From Lutjanus erythropterus (taxonomy: Eukaryota > Chordata > Actinopteri > Lutjaniformes > Lutjanidae): a stretch of DNA of 64,000 nucleotides. The stretch is taken from assembly GCA_020091685.1 (NCBI GenBank), contig CM034601.1, forward strand, positions 17,723,320-17,787,319, given 5' to 3'. The notes beneath the pieces are model-generated. The model was not told the DNA's origin and searched no databases. It was given only the letters and a program-made list of their open reading frames with translations. Shown here one piece after another: positions 25,301-38,429 of this stretch. Both the position numbers and the translations under genes were made by a program. Each line of letters begins with the position of its first letter. Position 1 is the first letter of the stretch.

Positions 25301-27194
25301 ACCTCTCAGTCTGTGCTGGCTCACTTCCCTGTAATTGAAAACAATGTGCAGGATACTTCCTGCTGATTTCTCTGTACAAGAAGGGAAATGGTTAAGAGCA
25401 ACACATGAAATAATACTGACTTATGAAACTTGCTAATAAAGTTCTGTAACACAAGTCTGTATGTGTGTTGCACTTCTGACCCCCTGTGAACATCAGGTAC
25501 AGAAGAGTTTTGGTTCCTGCAGGAAAGAGCCAAGCTGTTTTCTGCCTTCAGAGTCACAGAGTCGAGCTTCAGGTCTTGGCTGATGCCTTCAATTGGAAGT
25601 TGACTGGGGTCAGAAAAACAATACGGTCTGTCACCTGGAGATTACATCCAGTGTCTGTGTGGGTGGGGACGTTCAGGTGTGATTAATGACCTATTGTCAA
25701 GTCAGTCTGATTATTTAAAAGCAATTGGGATACAATGGAGAGCTCCTTCAAAATAAAAGTTTCTGGCAACTGCTCTGTGTGTTATAGTAAACAGTGTGTG
25801 TGGTTTCTGTTGCATGCTATTAGCACTCAGAGTATCGTTAATCTTAAAGTTTTTATTACTTTGGCGAAAAAAAAAACACAAGGCAGAAGCAGATTGTTTT
25901 AAATCCAATTAAGTGTTTCCTGTGATTAAAGGGACAGTTCACCCACAAATCAAAAGTCCTCTCATTATTACAGGCTTATTATGCTGTAAAAGAGGAAATA
26001 CAGAAGATGTCTCTTGTCTGTGAAAGATGAAGCAAGATTGTTGGTGGTTAGACCAGTCACAGCTAATGGGGAAGTTGAAATGGTTCTTAAAATATCATGC
26101 TTCAGTAAACAGTTTATGTGTAAGCACGTGAACACAAGATGGTGCTTTAAAAATGAATATAAAATATACCAGCAACCACATATTGTACTTTATCAGAAGA
26201 CAGGGTTTGAGTGAAAAAAGGAAGAAAACTGGTGTTGAGAATTTAGTAAAACATCAATACTGACAAATCATTTGCACAATAAGTTTGAGATGTTCATATA
26301 CCTTGCATGATGTTTGTACTTGTTTTCACCTCTGACAGGCTCAGATTGTTATTGTTAGTGTCTGACAACATTATGGAAAGGATCACAACAGTGAGAGAGC
26401 TGATTTCAAAAAGTATGATACGGTTTGTTTAACCAGAAACAGCTGTTTGAATGCTCTCACTAAACTCACCAGAATCCTTCTGTATCATCGTCAGCTTCAT
26501 TCAAACTTTACAGAAACTAAATAAAACTCACTAAAAACGTATCGGTTCATCTTTCCACTGTCTCAACAATCACAAACTCTGCTTTGGTAAAAAAAATAAT
26601 TCACAGTGTAAAGAAGTGCTCAGCGGTCAGTGCAGGTGGCGCTGGACAGCGGCTGCAGCTTTGGGCTAGATGTTCTGCTGGTCCACTGATTTAATAACTG
26701 AACTATATATTCTATAACTATATATTCATTTAGAATCTGATTCAGCTAAGGAAAATCTTAGTTGTTGGACAGCCCTGGATATATGTATCAGACTGGGAGC
26801 GTTTTTTGTACTATATTGTTTGTATGTATTCTGTGCTATCAGGTTAGATACCACAGTTAGACAGCTGGGCTGCTGTGGAGCACAAATACAGTAACATGAA
26901 GAGGGCGCTGCTGTTGAAGTGCAAACAGGCTAATAGGGGGTGGAGGGGCAGACAGAGAAATAAAAAAACAACGCACACAATGAGGTCCCTGAGAGGGGAG
27001 AAAGTAGCCACATCCTCTTAGACGGGAAGTATCAGACATTATAGGAAATATGGCACAACATGAGCCTATAAATACCGCTGCCGTGAAATTGAGTCTACCA
27101 GTGTCCTCGATCAGTTTTATTTGCTTATCGTAATAAACACAAGGTGTCACAATATGATTAACAGCAAAATATATAAATAAACTGCATTCATTAT
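22331..27194. other. Intergenic, no gene seen
   Basis: AT-rich sequence upstream of ablim3. It contains short open frames without recognisable motifs, a (CTT)n/T-run at 25160-25210, and an AAAGGGACAGTTCACCC repeat end near 25928. I found no coding exon with a protein family match. Confidence 0.6.
25160..25210. repeat. (CTT)n followed by a 16-T run
   Basis: Six or so CTT units run into a T homopolymer at 25195-25210. On the minus strand this is an A-run followed by GAA units, as at a decayed retroposon tail, but no retroposon body is recognisable. Confidence 0.8.
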
Positions 27195-27745
27195 TCCCAT
27201 CAGGCATAAGCCAGGGGGGGATCATGTAATTGCACGTGTGAGTGAGTGAGTGAGTGAGTGTGTGCATGCGTGATTAACACTCCTGCATCTTGTCCAGAGC
27301 TAAATTTGAATACTACTGGACTGATCAGCCTAATATTTTTGTGCACATTCATGACGGTATACTGAATGAGCTCTGTGATTCAGAATTCTTGAATAACTTA
27401 AAAAAAAAAAAAAAAAAAAAAAATCATCCCTCGTGTTTTAATTGCCAGATGCATTATGCTTAAAGGTCATTCCATTCTTGTGAACGTGACATCTCAAGAA
27501 CGACTTGAGGGAATTTCTTCAAACTTGACACAAATGTCCACTTGGACTCAAAGATTAACTGATTTGGTGGTCAAAGGCCAAAATCATTGTGACCTCACTA
27601 AAACAGATTTTTTTTTTTGCCATAACTGTATTTCATACACCAATTATGACAAAATTACACACATATATCTAATCGGATAAAACGGTGAGGTGATGACATT
27701 TTATACCCAAAAGGTCAAAGGTCAGCTTGACTGTGACTTCATCAT
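27195..27745 (+). repeat. Interspersed repeat copy with (GTGA)n and a 24-A run
   Basis: It begins near TCCCATCAGGCATAAGCCAG and includes GTGAGTGAG units at 27237-27260 and an A-run at 27400-27423. It then has AACGTGACATCTCAAGAACG, TGTCCACTTGGACTCAAAG and TTTATACCCAAAAGGTCAAA. The same family appears at 31780-32070 and at 19745-20440. The short open frame here (about 27456-27680) is repeat-derived, so I call no gene. Confidence 0.7.
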
Positions 27746-27756
27746 TCAGTCCTCTG

Positions 27757-28181
27757 CAGTGTTAGGCAAGTTACTCAGGAGGTGTAATAACTAATAGCAT
27801 TACTTTACTCATTACTCGTTGTTATATGTAATTAGTTACATTACTAGTTATATTACTATGTTATGTTTGTACCTTGTTGGTGGCCTTGTTGTACTCCAGA
27901 GTTAAACTGCTGATTCAGTGAACTGTTACCACGCAGGAAGCTTTTATTGTGATCTGTCCAGATGTCGGCCGGGGTGGAAACAAAGTTGACCTCTCTGAAT
28001 GTGGCCTATTGGCCTTCAGATCAGATTCCATCGCCACATATTCTCTCTCGAGGAGCCAAACAAACTGATGACACTACTTCAGTAGTTCAGAGACAAAAAA
28101 AGCAACTCAGTAACTTGGAGTTACTTGGATTAGTAACTGTAATACTATCAATGTTTTGGAAATTGTAATCCCCTACACTAC
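27757..28181. mobile_element. hAT-like non-autonomous element
   Basis: The left end is CAGTGTTAGGCAAGTTACTC and the right end is GTAATCCCCTACACTAC. CAGTGTTAGG and the reverse of the right end (TAGTGTAGGG) form imperfect terminal inverted repeats. The body is rich in TTACT/AGTAA words. Ends of the type CAGTGTTGGGCAAGTTACT are common in fish genomes. No transposase is present. Confidence 0.65.
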
Positions 28182-31100
28182 TTATTACTGGGTAAAGCAT
28201 TATATCATAATCATAATCATCTTTTGCGGTATTTAAATATTTGACAACCATTTAATATCGATAATTTCAGTGCTGTTCTGTTGCATTGAGGAGACTCCCC
28301 GTCCCATTTGGAGACAAAAATTCTGTCCTAATATAACAAACAAATGTCCACGTGTGTGAGTTTGTCAGTCTGGAAATGGGACGAGGTGAAGGTGAGGTCA
28401 CTGTCATTGTGTCTGAATAATATCACTGATCCGCCTCCAGTCTCAATGATTAAAGGGTCGTAGGTGAGCTCTTTATATGTCAGGATCCTGTTCTGTACAG
28501 TGAGATTTATTGTTAGTAAATAAGAATCTAGAGGTCAGAGGTCACAGTACACGCCTCAAAAACTTTAGATTTATAGCCAGAGGAGATGAAAGCACAGCTG
28601 ATAAATCAAAACATATTCATATTCTTTCTTTAAAAGAAAAAGGATTAACCACACCTCGTGTCCACAGATCTTCAAATAGCATGTTTTTTAAAAACACGTT
28701 TGACCTGAGTTTGTCCCAGAATATATCACACGAAGAGACGGTCCTGCAGTGGTGTCTCGTAGTTTCATCTCTCCCACAGTACGTCATGGTAAAATCACCT
28801 CAGGGCTTTCTCTTGGTGTGTGTTTTTCATTATATCAGATAATTATCATGTTCCAGCCAAGACACATTTTGCTGTGTGTTATTCCCGTCAGTGTCATCTT
28901 TCGCATGAAGGACATAAAATAATCTCTGTCAGCCATTTTTGAGTCTGATAACAATGTGAGGAAACCTTGACTGCAAAGGCACAGGAGACAAATAATTCAG
29001 GACAGGAGGGAGCTAACTCATAATACAGTGCTGAATCACATCAGTATTATGGCACTGATGGTTTGCTGTTGTAGTAGATTAGAGATGCAACACTTCAACA
29101 TCTCTCTTGGCTGGCTGCTGCTGCTGCTGCTGCTGCTTCCTTGTCTTACATGGTTCAAAGCTGGGTGCGGTGCCAGTTTTTTTTTTTTTTTTTTTTGCTT
29201 TGGTTTTAATCCAAGGTAGTCCAAGCAGCAGCTGTGTTTGGACAGAAAGGAATTCTCTGAGCCTCCAGTGTCCAATAAAATAGCAGAACATTACTGTAAA
29301 TGATGTCCCGTTTCCAGAAGAAAGTGACCTCGGTTAAATGGTATTTGTTAGGTACTCAGTTGAGTTTAAAAATACGATAAAATGAAATCTTCCAGCATTA
29401 AAGCTGCACAGGTTAAATATGAACTCTGACTTAACACTATAAAATTATACACTTTAGTCTCTTACAGTACAAATTTAACAGACTGGACTTTTTCAGAGCT
29501 AAAACAATTGGTCAACTTGATTCATCCAAGTATTGAACGATTTTGATAATCAACCAAATCATTTAAGTCAATTATCAAGCAAAAACATCTGCAGATTCCT
29601 TTGTCTCTGATGAGATGGTTGGCCTGATATTGACCTATCACAGCTATATCGCTCAGTATCAGTATCAGCATCCCATAAGTGCTGATATGAACGTTTTTTG
29701 TTCCATTTCCCTGACACAACTTTTAAAATAAAAATGTACATCTGGTGAGTCAGACTAATATCAATGTGATATCAAATTCAACAGAATGTTCCACATCAGC
29801 GGCAGCCATCTTGGTTGTTTACAAAAATGCCTCAACAGTGCTCCTCTGTACAGTCATCACATAAAACCTAAATGATGTAGCTATGGGATTTGGTGAAGCA
29901 GAACCAGGTTTGAGGTTGCGAACATCTTTGAGGACACAGTGACGCACCGACCATTACTGTAGCTAACCATCGAACAGGGTTTGTTGCTTTGCACTGCTGA
30001 AAGCTGAACACTGATTGACTGGTGGATGTCATGAAATGATGAAACTGGTTACTTCTAGCTTAAGTAAGCACACATTCTATTTTGTTTTATAAAATGTAAA
30101 AATTAATGGTGTTTCCATGGTTTTGATGTAAAAAAATAAAATAAACATATTTTTAAATAGGTATACAACTGAGGATGTGATCTAAAGGGGCTGAAAAGGC
30201 ATGTTTCATTTCATCTTGACTTTAATAAAATATCATCAGAGGTTTCTCAGCTCAGGCTTAGAGACATTTTGTTTATGAAAAACACGCATTACAAGCTGGG
30301 GAATGTAGCATTAAAGAGGCATTTACCAGGCAGCGAGGTTCTAATGAAAGACGCTGTTGAATTGCACACAAAGGAAATTAAGGATGTGGATTTTGACTCA
30401 TACTACGGACCAAAAGTCAGGAAATCTCATCTCCGCTTTCTGTCGTGATCTGTCTCTCGTGAGTCCCCCAACTTCGTGGAACTGCTATCATCACCGCTTT
30501 GATATTAGGATGAAAATAAATGTCTTTCCACAGGAAAGGGACATGATGAGTGATGTGTGATTTGCACATGCGATTTTTCTCACCTGAAATCATCCCAGAC
30601 ATAAACATCAGCTACATTAGCAATAAGTTATGACGCTTATTTTCACTGTAAATCTATGAAACTGCAGGCTAACGTGAAAAAAATACTCACAGAATGAATT
30701 AATCTTTGGGTAAAAACAGCCACTTTCAAAGCTGTTGAAATGTTTAATGCTGTAATTCAAGAACACTTGATGCATCTACTGCTCCTGAAGAGGTAAATGG
30801 TGCTTCAAAGGGGATTATAAATGACACGAGTGGGAAAAAGAGACACAAGCAAAAAACAAAAGCGCAGGCTGAGGGAGGAAAATAGGGACAAGATGAAAGA
30901 TAAGCAGCAGAGTACAAGAGCTACACAAGGGGGAGACAACGAAAGAAAGGAAACAGAGAGAGAGAGAGTGATGAGAGAGAAGGCAGAGGAGGAGTTATGA
31001 ACGTGAAGGGAGAGGAGATGAAACAGGAGAGAGCGATGAAGGAGAGCAGAAAGAGTGACAGAGAAAATGAGGGACTGAGTGAGTGATGGAAACTGAGGGA

Positions 31101-31779
31101 ATGATGAGAGAGACTACAAAGGGAGAGGGGAGGGGAGGAAGGACAGGTGCTGACTGGCTGAAAGAGCGTTTATCTGTCTGCTCACATGCCTCACTTCTGA
31201 TGTGTTCTTTCATTTTGCTTTCCCTTACCTGTCAACACAAACACTCACATATATAAACTCACACACAGATAGTACCAGTGGTAGGAAAAGTAGAAGAAGT
31301 AATAAAATATTAATAGTACCAATGCAGCAATCTAAAAATACTCCATCATATGTTTAAGTTGTACTTAAGCACAACCAGCTAAATGAACTTAAAGATTCAA
31401 AATTAAAACTACTCAAACTGCATTAAAATGTCCCCTGTGACTGATATATATTTGATTATTAGGTCGTTCATACTAAATGCATCATTGTTTCAGGAGCCTT
31501 TTACTTAGTTAGGTAGTTTCATCTAGGGGTTCCCAAACTAGGGATCAAGTTCCCCCTAAGGGTTGCAAGATAAATTTGAGCTCTTGATATTATTAATGGG
31601 ATAGGAAAGAAGAAAAGACAAGGTTCAGCTACATAAATACTCAGTCTTTTTCCTTTTCTTTTCTCAGGAGTTTTACCTTTTTGATCCTCAATCACTGAAA
31701 TTATTTTTACAATTACTAATTTAGAGTAATGTCAGGAGGCACTGCATTAATCTAAAACAATACATTGCATTTTTACCTC
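28182..31779. other. Intergenic, repeat fragments only
   Basis: It contains a (CTG)7 run at 29115-29136, a 20-T run at 29177-29196, and a reversed fragment of the GCAACTA element at 29494-29590. Other repeat-like pieces lie near 29600-29700 and 31525-31630 (CCCAAACTAGGGATC, AATGGGATAGGAAAGAAGAA). A purine-rich tract runs from about 30830 to 31140. No coding exon is supported. Confidence 0.6.
29115..29136. repeat. (CTG)7 trinucleotide repeat
   Basis: Seven CTG units plus one base. They translate to Leu in one frame and to Gln on the other strand, which produces spurious open frames. Confidence 0.9.
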
Positions 31780-32070
31780 CAGCAGGTGTAAGCCTGGAGG
31801 GGATCATGCGATCACCTGCGTGTGTTCGTACGTGCGTAACCAATGGACCTGGAGCTTGTCCACAGCTAATCTTGCTGGACTGAACAGCCTAATTTTTTGT
31901 GCACGTTTGTGACTGTATGCTGAAGGACCTCTGTGAGTCAGAACTCTTAAAAAAAAAAAAACTAGAAAAAACTTATTTTTATGGCTCAAAGCTAGAAAGA
32001 GCCATGGCCACAGGTATTATGATTTTGGGTCATCCAATTGTTGTGAGCACGACATTTCAAGAGCATCCAG
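31780..32070 (+). repeat. Interspersed repeat copy, same family as 27195
   Basis: TGTAAGCCTGGAGGGGATCA, CTGGACTGAACAGCCTAATT and GTCATCCAATTGTTGTGAGC parallel the copy at 27195-27490. It breaks off at about 32063, where Tc1-type sequence begins. Confidence 0.65.
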
Positions 32071-32481
32071 TTGAAAACATGGAGTGGTCAACACAGTCTC
32101 CAGACCTAAACCCCATCGAGCTGGTTTGGGATGAACTGGACAGAAGAGTGAAAGCAAAGCAACCTACAAGTGCCACACAGATATGGAACTCCTGCAACAG
32201 AGTCGGGAAGAACTTTCTGAAGAATATTTGATTTCCATTGTAGAAAAAAATGTCACGAGTGTGTTCAGCTGTTATATCTGCCAAAGGTGGCTACTTTGAC
32301 GAGTCAAAAGTTTAGAATACATTTTGGTTTATAAATTGATTCCATGATTTATTTTTTAACTTCAATTGTTTATTTGTTCTATGCTTTCATTTCAGAGTAC
32401 AATGAGACATTAAACTGCATAATTCTCAATTAAAAAAAATTGAAAAATGGGGGTGTTCTAAAACTTTTGACCAGTAGTGTA
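32071..32481 (+). mobile_element. Tc1/mariner transposase 3' end and right TIR (truncated)
   Basis: An open segment at 32079-32231 encodes the C-terminal end of a Tc1-type DDE transposase, with the SPDLNPIE motif that carries the third catalytic acidic residue, followed by LVWDELDRRVKAKQPTSA. The right terminal repeat at 32448-32481 reads GGGGGTGTTCTAAAACTTTT then GACCAGTAGTGTA, a typical Tc1 end. The N-terminal DNA-binding region, the first two catalytic Asp residues and the left TIR are missing, so it cannot move by itself. Confidence 0.85.
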
Positions 32482-35400
32482 TATGTTGTAAAAATGAGGA
32501 ATGAATCATAAAAAAACACAACTTACAACAGTGTCTCCTTATTTATGAGACACCGTACGCAGGTAAGGACTGAGATGGTTGTTTGCTGAGTAGTGTTACA
32601 GAAGTTGGGAGGAAAGAAATCTTTAAGCTGTGTTTTTCACATTTGCTGGTGCTGTGACATCTACTATGACTATCTAGCATGAGACCTGAAGAGTGATTAA
32701 AATTGGGTTCATTTTTTCTATCAACTGTACTCTGTATTTGGGACGCTGAATTTTTCTCACCTCATTGTTTGACCCTTCTAATCCTCGCATCTGTCAAAGC
32801 AGGTGTCTGAGCCAGACAGAGGTGACGCGGAGGCTGTGAAAGTACATAAACATGACATACTTCGGAGGACAGAGGGAGAATGGAACGACAGTGGGAGACT
32901 GTGACAGAGGATAATGAAAAAAAAAATATGAGGGATTCTGTACATGACAGCATTTTGATGGATTGCTTTTAGGATCATTCCATTCATATTCTCTTTTATG
33001 TGCTACAGAACAAAGCAAAGCCTGATTAATGACTGAAGACAGCTCCTCTACATCACATTTTCATAGTTTCCCTTCAGTTTTAAAGCATTGTTTCAGCTAA
33101 CTTTTTGGCTTCTGTCTTGGAAATCTTGCTGTACTGTGTACGTTTTTTACAGCTGTAAATCACAAATAATTTATTTTGGTGGAACACATGCGGAGGAACG
33201 ATGCCACAAAACTCCACTGAATACTGCAACTAAATTTGGAATACCGCACAAATCTTTATTTGATCACGCTTAATTGGCTTTGATTTTCTTTGGGTCAGGG
33301 TCATCACAAAATGCGTTGGCACGTAGCCACTGTCAGATTGTGGTGCAGGAAAGACAAGGGGTCAAAAACCAGTTGGGATGTAGCAGCAGGAAAAAGCACA
33401 GTGTGGTCTCAGTGGTCCAGATGCACATTATGTGCAGGATATACTGTACAGAGTGGGCCTCACTTAGAAGAGCAAATAAACTGCACAAAAAACCCAGCTG
33501 AGCCTGGGAATGTGTTTTTCCTTGTAGATGTTCACACACAGAAAATGAAAGAGTAAATTACTGCTGCGTTATTCTCCTACAGATGCATCTCTTATGGACA
33601 GTTGTTTTCGACAAATTGAGTAAGATGAAACAAATGTGGCTTACCAGACTATTTGCTCTCAGGTGCAAAAATGCGATACTGCAGCTGAAAAATACATCTG
33701 AGCATGGGGTTTATCAGCACATTTCAACACAATTCTTGAGAATCTCACAACACAGTCTGCAGCCACTGATGCATTATAGATTGGTCCCACCACTTGAGGA
33801 AACGGCTCAATACAGAGGCTGGCAATCTCTCATTTCTGAAGAAATTTTAAAGCTTTTCAGTTTTACTGGATTCAGTGGAAATCAACAAAGAAGATTAGAG
33901 GAGGAAACCCACAAAAAAGCCCTTGAGACAGACTGAAACTGTCAAACTAAGAGCATGAATTATGTGCATTAGTCTACAAAAAAAGAAACACCTCAACATC
34001 CTCTCTTTTTTTCTCACTGTCGTCGCATAGTAATTTCCTTTGACACACTTTGCTGGGAAAACATACCGTAGCTTGTCTTGTGTCATATGATCCCTTCAAT
34101 TTGAACTCATAAGGTCTCATTTCAAGTAGTTGACGTCATGTTTTAAATGTAACTAAACCCTCAGACCACTTTTTCAGCCAAAAACCAACATATATGGGCT
34201 TTTAGTAGTGTTGTTTATTGGTCACATCCAAATCTTTACATTCTATTGAAAAGTATTTGAATTGAACTTGTGTTATATAATGATGCCCTCTTCTCATTGA
34301 AACCTGACTATTGTAATTGACTTTGGCTATTGGCTGCTCTGGAGGCAGGTGACGTATATTGTGGCAGCTTTAGTCACCAACCCACTCCCCAATATGAACT
34401 GGAACTTGGGCAGCATCATATTTGGTGTTGCAAATTAATAGAACATAATTAATGCATGTCATGACGCTGCAGGTATTCAAAGGTTTCTACATATAAAGTT
34501 AAATACTACATCAGTGAATCCAATAGACCAACCGATGATGCAGCGTTTAGAAAAAGTGAGAGGTGGAAAAAACAAGGAGCAACTTTGAGGCAGCAGGGTG
34601 GAATAAAACTATAGTCAAGAATCAGCTCTGTATAGGGAGCAGAGCTGTGATATCAAGGGATGGACATGTTAGGAGTTAGAAGGTGTGGCAGGGAGAGGAG
34701 GATGTGGAGGAAGGGACAGGGCAAGGACAGGAAGAGGTGCGGAGAGGAATGTGTTGGGGCTAGACAGACAGCAGGATATGGCCATACTGACCACACTTTC
34801 CCATAGGAGCACATTTTATAGTTTGAACGAGAGGTCCAGGATTGTGCAGTAGAATCCAAGCACTCTCAAGGTGCCTAAGACAAAAATGTCCAGACTCTCA
34901 AAGCCTTCATCATCACATCTAACTTTTCTTTGTTTTTTACAATAAATGCAATTCCTTTATACATACAGTAATCAGTGTATATTGACACTTTGTTTATCTT
35001 ACCATCTATTCATATTAAACGGTATAATATGCAACATTTTCCTAAAAAAAAACAATGTATACACTCATAAACATAATCCCGTTCAGTCATCACTTATGAC
35101 TGACTAGAAGCATGTGGTGGTGGCTGCCCTCACCTGTATTTTCTTATTTTTCCCATTATTTTGCTGTGCTCAAGATGCTTTGCCAACCCAGAATGCTGGG
35201 TATTGGTATTTTATTTGTAAATGTTGGTTTAATTTTTGGGATGATTTCAAAGACATTTCAAATAAGTTACCTATTAATTATCACCTACATACCATGAAAT
35301 TGGAGACCTGGAAAAATTAAATATTGCCATTTTTTTAAAATAATATTTCTATTCTTTAAAGGTACAACATGGAACTTTCATATTGTGTTGATTTTGGAGG

Positions 35401-36969
35401 CCCTTGTGGACAAATAACCACATAATATAACGTCAAAAACAAAATTATCTAAATAAAAATCTCTTCCTGCTTCCTTTTAACTGGCCAATGTACTCCTCAA
35501 TGCTACTCTGCCTGGGAAAATGTAAATACAGGCTCATTTAGAGGCATTAGTACTAAACTGAGACTGTTTCATAACCAGTTAGAAACTTCTTCTTGCATGT
35601 TTAAGCAAATGTAATTAATAAAAACACATCAAAACATTAAGTTTCATACTTCATGTAATAGCAGTTTAAAAGATTGTTGGTTTCCATGAGTGATTGTGTT
35701 GATAAAACACCTGATTATGTATTTTTCTAAAAGTAAAAAGTAACTGTATATGAACCCTGAAAGTAGAAGGAGGTTGGATCTTTTTGCTTGTAAAAGATGA
35801 ATCAGATGTGTAAGACTTTGACTTTTTACTTTTTCACACTGCCTTTATTCACAACTTTCCTTTACTCCATCTCACTCCTCCTATTCCTTCTAATCAGCTG
35901 ATTGTGGGCGTTCACCTTCCTCTTTACTATCCAATCAGATTTTGCCACGGTTGTGGTAGCCAGTCAATTTGCTGCTGCCAAATTTTAAATCCAGTCAGTC
36001 GCGCGACCCTCCTCCACCCCTCTCTCCTCCAGACTTCAGGTCCAGGCAGCAGGAGCCCGAAGCCACGTCACCTCACCAGTCTCTGCTTTGCACCTCATCA
36101 CCATCACCACCAGTGTCTAGACCCTCCATTTATACATGTGCATATTGTTTCACCACAATGGGGTCTAACCGCCAAAGACTTATCATGTTTCATATCTCAT
36201 GCAAGTGTCAATAAACCATTTTCTTTTACTCTTAGTCTCTTATGATTGAAATGCCACCATACCAACTTGGTGTTTGCTCTCTGTGACACCAGCTGTGGTT
36301 TCCTCTGCAGCCGGAAAGCCCTTCAGATGAACTGTTTGCAGAGTGTTACTGCATGCTGCAGATCAGCTGGGTGGTCAAAACATAATTGACTCAGGCAGTG
36401 GCGATGAATCATGGTGATCAGAGCGTTATCACTAATCAGTCCCTTTGGCCGCATGAATGTTGCTCTGGGCTCTTTGACAAACAAAGCCTCAAAAAGACGT
36501 CATGAAAGGGAATGAGATGATTAAAAGAGGCGGAGAGATAAAGGACGTAATTGAAAAGAGACAGGAGTTGGTGAGAAGTTCTCACTGTGGTTTCCTGTTT
36601 TACAATGCAGAAGAAAGCACAAAGTGTAACTAGGTTAACATCAAGAAAACTAAAGACTAGAACATGATGTAAGTGGTAAACGTGCTACATGCGTGGGAGA
36701 ACTTCATTGTGAATGTGCATCACCATAAAACTAACAGAACACTGTGTTCAATGACGCATGAGAAATGCTCATATGGTTTCACCTGAATATTTAGCCTGGT
36801 GAACTCTGCGGTAAGGACTTTAAAAAGGGACCCGTGTGTTCTGTAGGTTGCTGTTATTGTTAGAAGATTTAAGACCAATATATTCTGAACTGTGATGTTA
36901 TTATACTGTGTAGAACAAACTTTAAATTCTAACAAAGTTAGGATGCTGTGTAATATGTAAATAAAAACA
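32482..36969. other. Intergenic, no recognised gene
   Basis: There are several open frames of 60-117 codons (for example 33274-33501, 33583-33936 and 35904-36245), but none shows a known domain, splice pattern or codon bias. The stretch ending near 36212 has a CAATAAACC polyadenylation-like signal and is slightly GC-rich (35960-36130). It might be a retroposed transcript or LTR-like remnant, but I cannot support a call. Confidence 0.5.
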
Positions 36970-37868
36970 GAATCAACTGCAAATACTTTCCAACTTGTAT
37001 TCACTTGAATACAGAAACACACACATTCTGAATTTGATGCATGCAACAGGTTGTAAATCAGCTGGGACAGGGGCAACAAAAGACTGGGAAAGTGGAGGAA
37101 TGCTTAAAAAAAAACACCTGTTTGGGACATGAGTTTGGTAAGTGCTGACTGATGTGACCAGGAGAGATGAAATATAAGGTGGAAATTTACCAGCAAGGGC
37201 TTTGTAGATCAATAAATACCAGTGCCTGTTACATCTCTTTAAGAGAGAGGACCAAAGGTTTGAGGGTAGAAGATGTAGCATGCATATACATCACCATAAT
37301 CTAAACCAACAGAAATACCACTCCAATAATTTTTTTCTTTGGCACAGCAGGGGGAAGGGAAGAGGAAGCTGGCTCTATTTCTGTACAGGCGACCGATCTT
37401 CTGCTGCAACTTAGATATAACAGTGTCAACATGTTTGAAATTAAGTCCTTCATCAAGCCAGGTGCCTCTGTATTTACTGGAACCTCCTCAATTCTGAGTC
37501 CATCTAGAGCAGAGATATGAAGATTGTCAGTGTCTATTATACTGGCTCAAGAAAACAACAAACTTTGCTTTATGTGCATTCAAAACTAATTTTAGATCTA
37601 AAAGCACACTTTGCAGAACTTTAAAGGAATCTTGCAGTTTCCTAACGGCTAACTGAAGGGAATCTGCAACACAAAATATAATAATATCGTCTGCATAAAG
37701 GTGGACATGACAGCCAGATAAGGATGAGTTTATGTCACTGACGTGAATAGAAAACCCAGTATGGAGCCTTGTGGCACATCTTTTGTTATTGGACTTCTCC
37801 CATTTTAACACATTGTTGGTATTTAATCTCACACTATTGCTGTTTGCCATGACTTCAGATAACACCAA
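36970..37868 (-). mobile_element. Decayed non-LTR retrotransposon, reverse transcriptase fragment
   Basis: On the minus strand, 37868-37527 encodes the reverse transcriptase palm with the catalytic YADD motif (HLYADDIIIF), followed by LVLNAHKAKFVVF. Frame-shifted pieces downstream include LDEGLNFKHVD, ISKLQQKIGRLYRNRASF and, near 37200, YLLIYKALAGKFPPYISSLL. These are the connection and C-terminal regions of fish non-LTR elements. Several frameshifts and stops show it is inactive. It belongs to the same broad type as the copy at 4075-4762. Confidence 0.85.
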
Positions 37869-38046
37869 ATACTTAAAAAAAAAAAAGGTCTGCCCAAAGG
37901 TATTTATTTGTGTCTGATTCTGGGAAAGAGAGAAACGTAGTAAAAATTCCCCATAACTCTATTTCTGGACTTTCTCCCTTACAAAATCACACACATTTAG
38001 GCTTTTTTATGTGATGTCCTTTTGATAACTAATGTAGGACTTGGAC

Positions 38047-38202
38047 ACAGAGAACAAAGAAGGTTCAGACGATTTTAGACATTTCTTATTTGATTAATTG
38101 CAAGGCTGTACAGACCGTGTAAATTGTACAAAAGTGCAAATGTTTTCTCAGTGCAGAATGATCAAAATAAAAACTCGAGTCTGAACCTTCTTTGTTCTCT
38201 GT
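38047..38202. mobile_element. 156-bp unit with perfect 24-bp inverted ends
   Basis: The left end (38047-38070) begins ACAGAGAACAAAGAAGGTTC, and the right end (38179-38202) is its exact reverse complement over all 24 bp. The 108-bp spacer is AT-rich and non-coding. Size and structure fit a miniature inverted-repeat element. I saw no clear target duplication. Confidence 0.6.
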
Positions 38203-38429
38203 TGGCGAGTCCGCCTTCACTGCATATGTGACTTTTTCCCACACCAGAGAAGAAGACCAAGAGCAGTTTTTCAGTGTATATAGCTCAGTCCTTGTGAGTC
38301 ACTCTTTTCAGTCCCTCCAGGATTTTGTGGGATTTTTTTTGGTATTGTTGCAGCTGAAAATGGCTGATTTCACAAGAGCTTTTCTGACATATTGTGCTGC
38401 ATGATTTTTTTTCAATAATTCAGTAGTGG

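Noticed and set aside
28510..28842. 110-codon plus-strand open frame
   Set aside because: No domain, ordinary AT-rich composition and no splice context.
35904..36245. 113-codon plus-strand open frame with a His run
   Set aside because: The composition follows a CCATCACCACC simple repeat and no family is recognisable. The AATAAA-like word near its end is not enough for a gene call.
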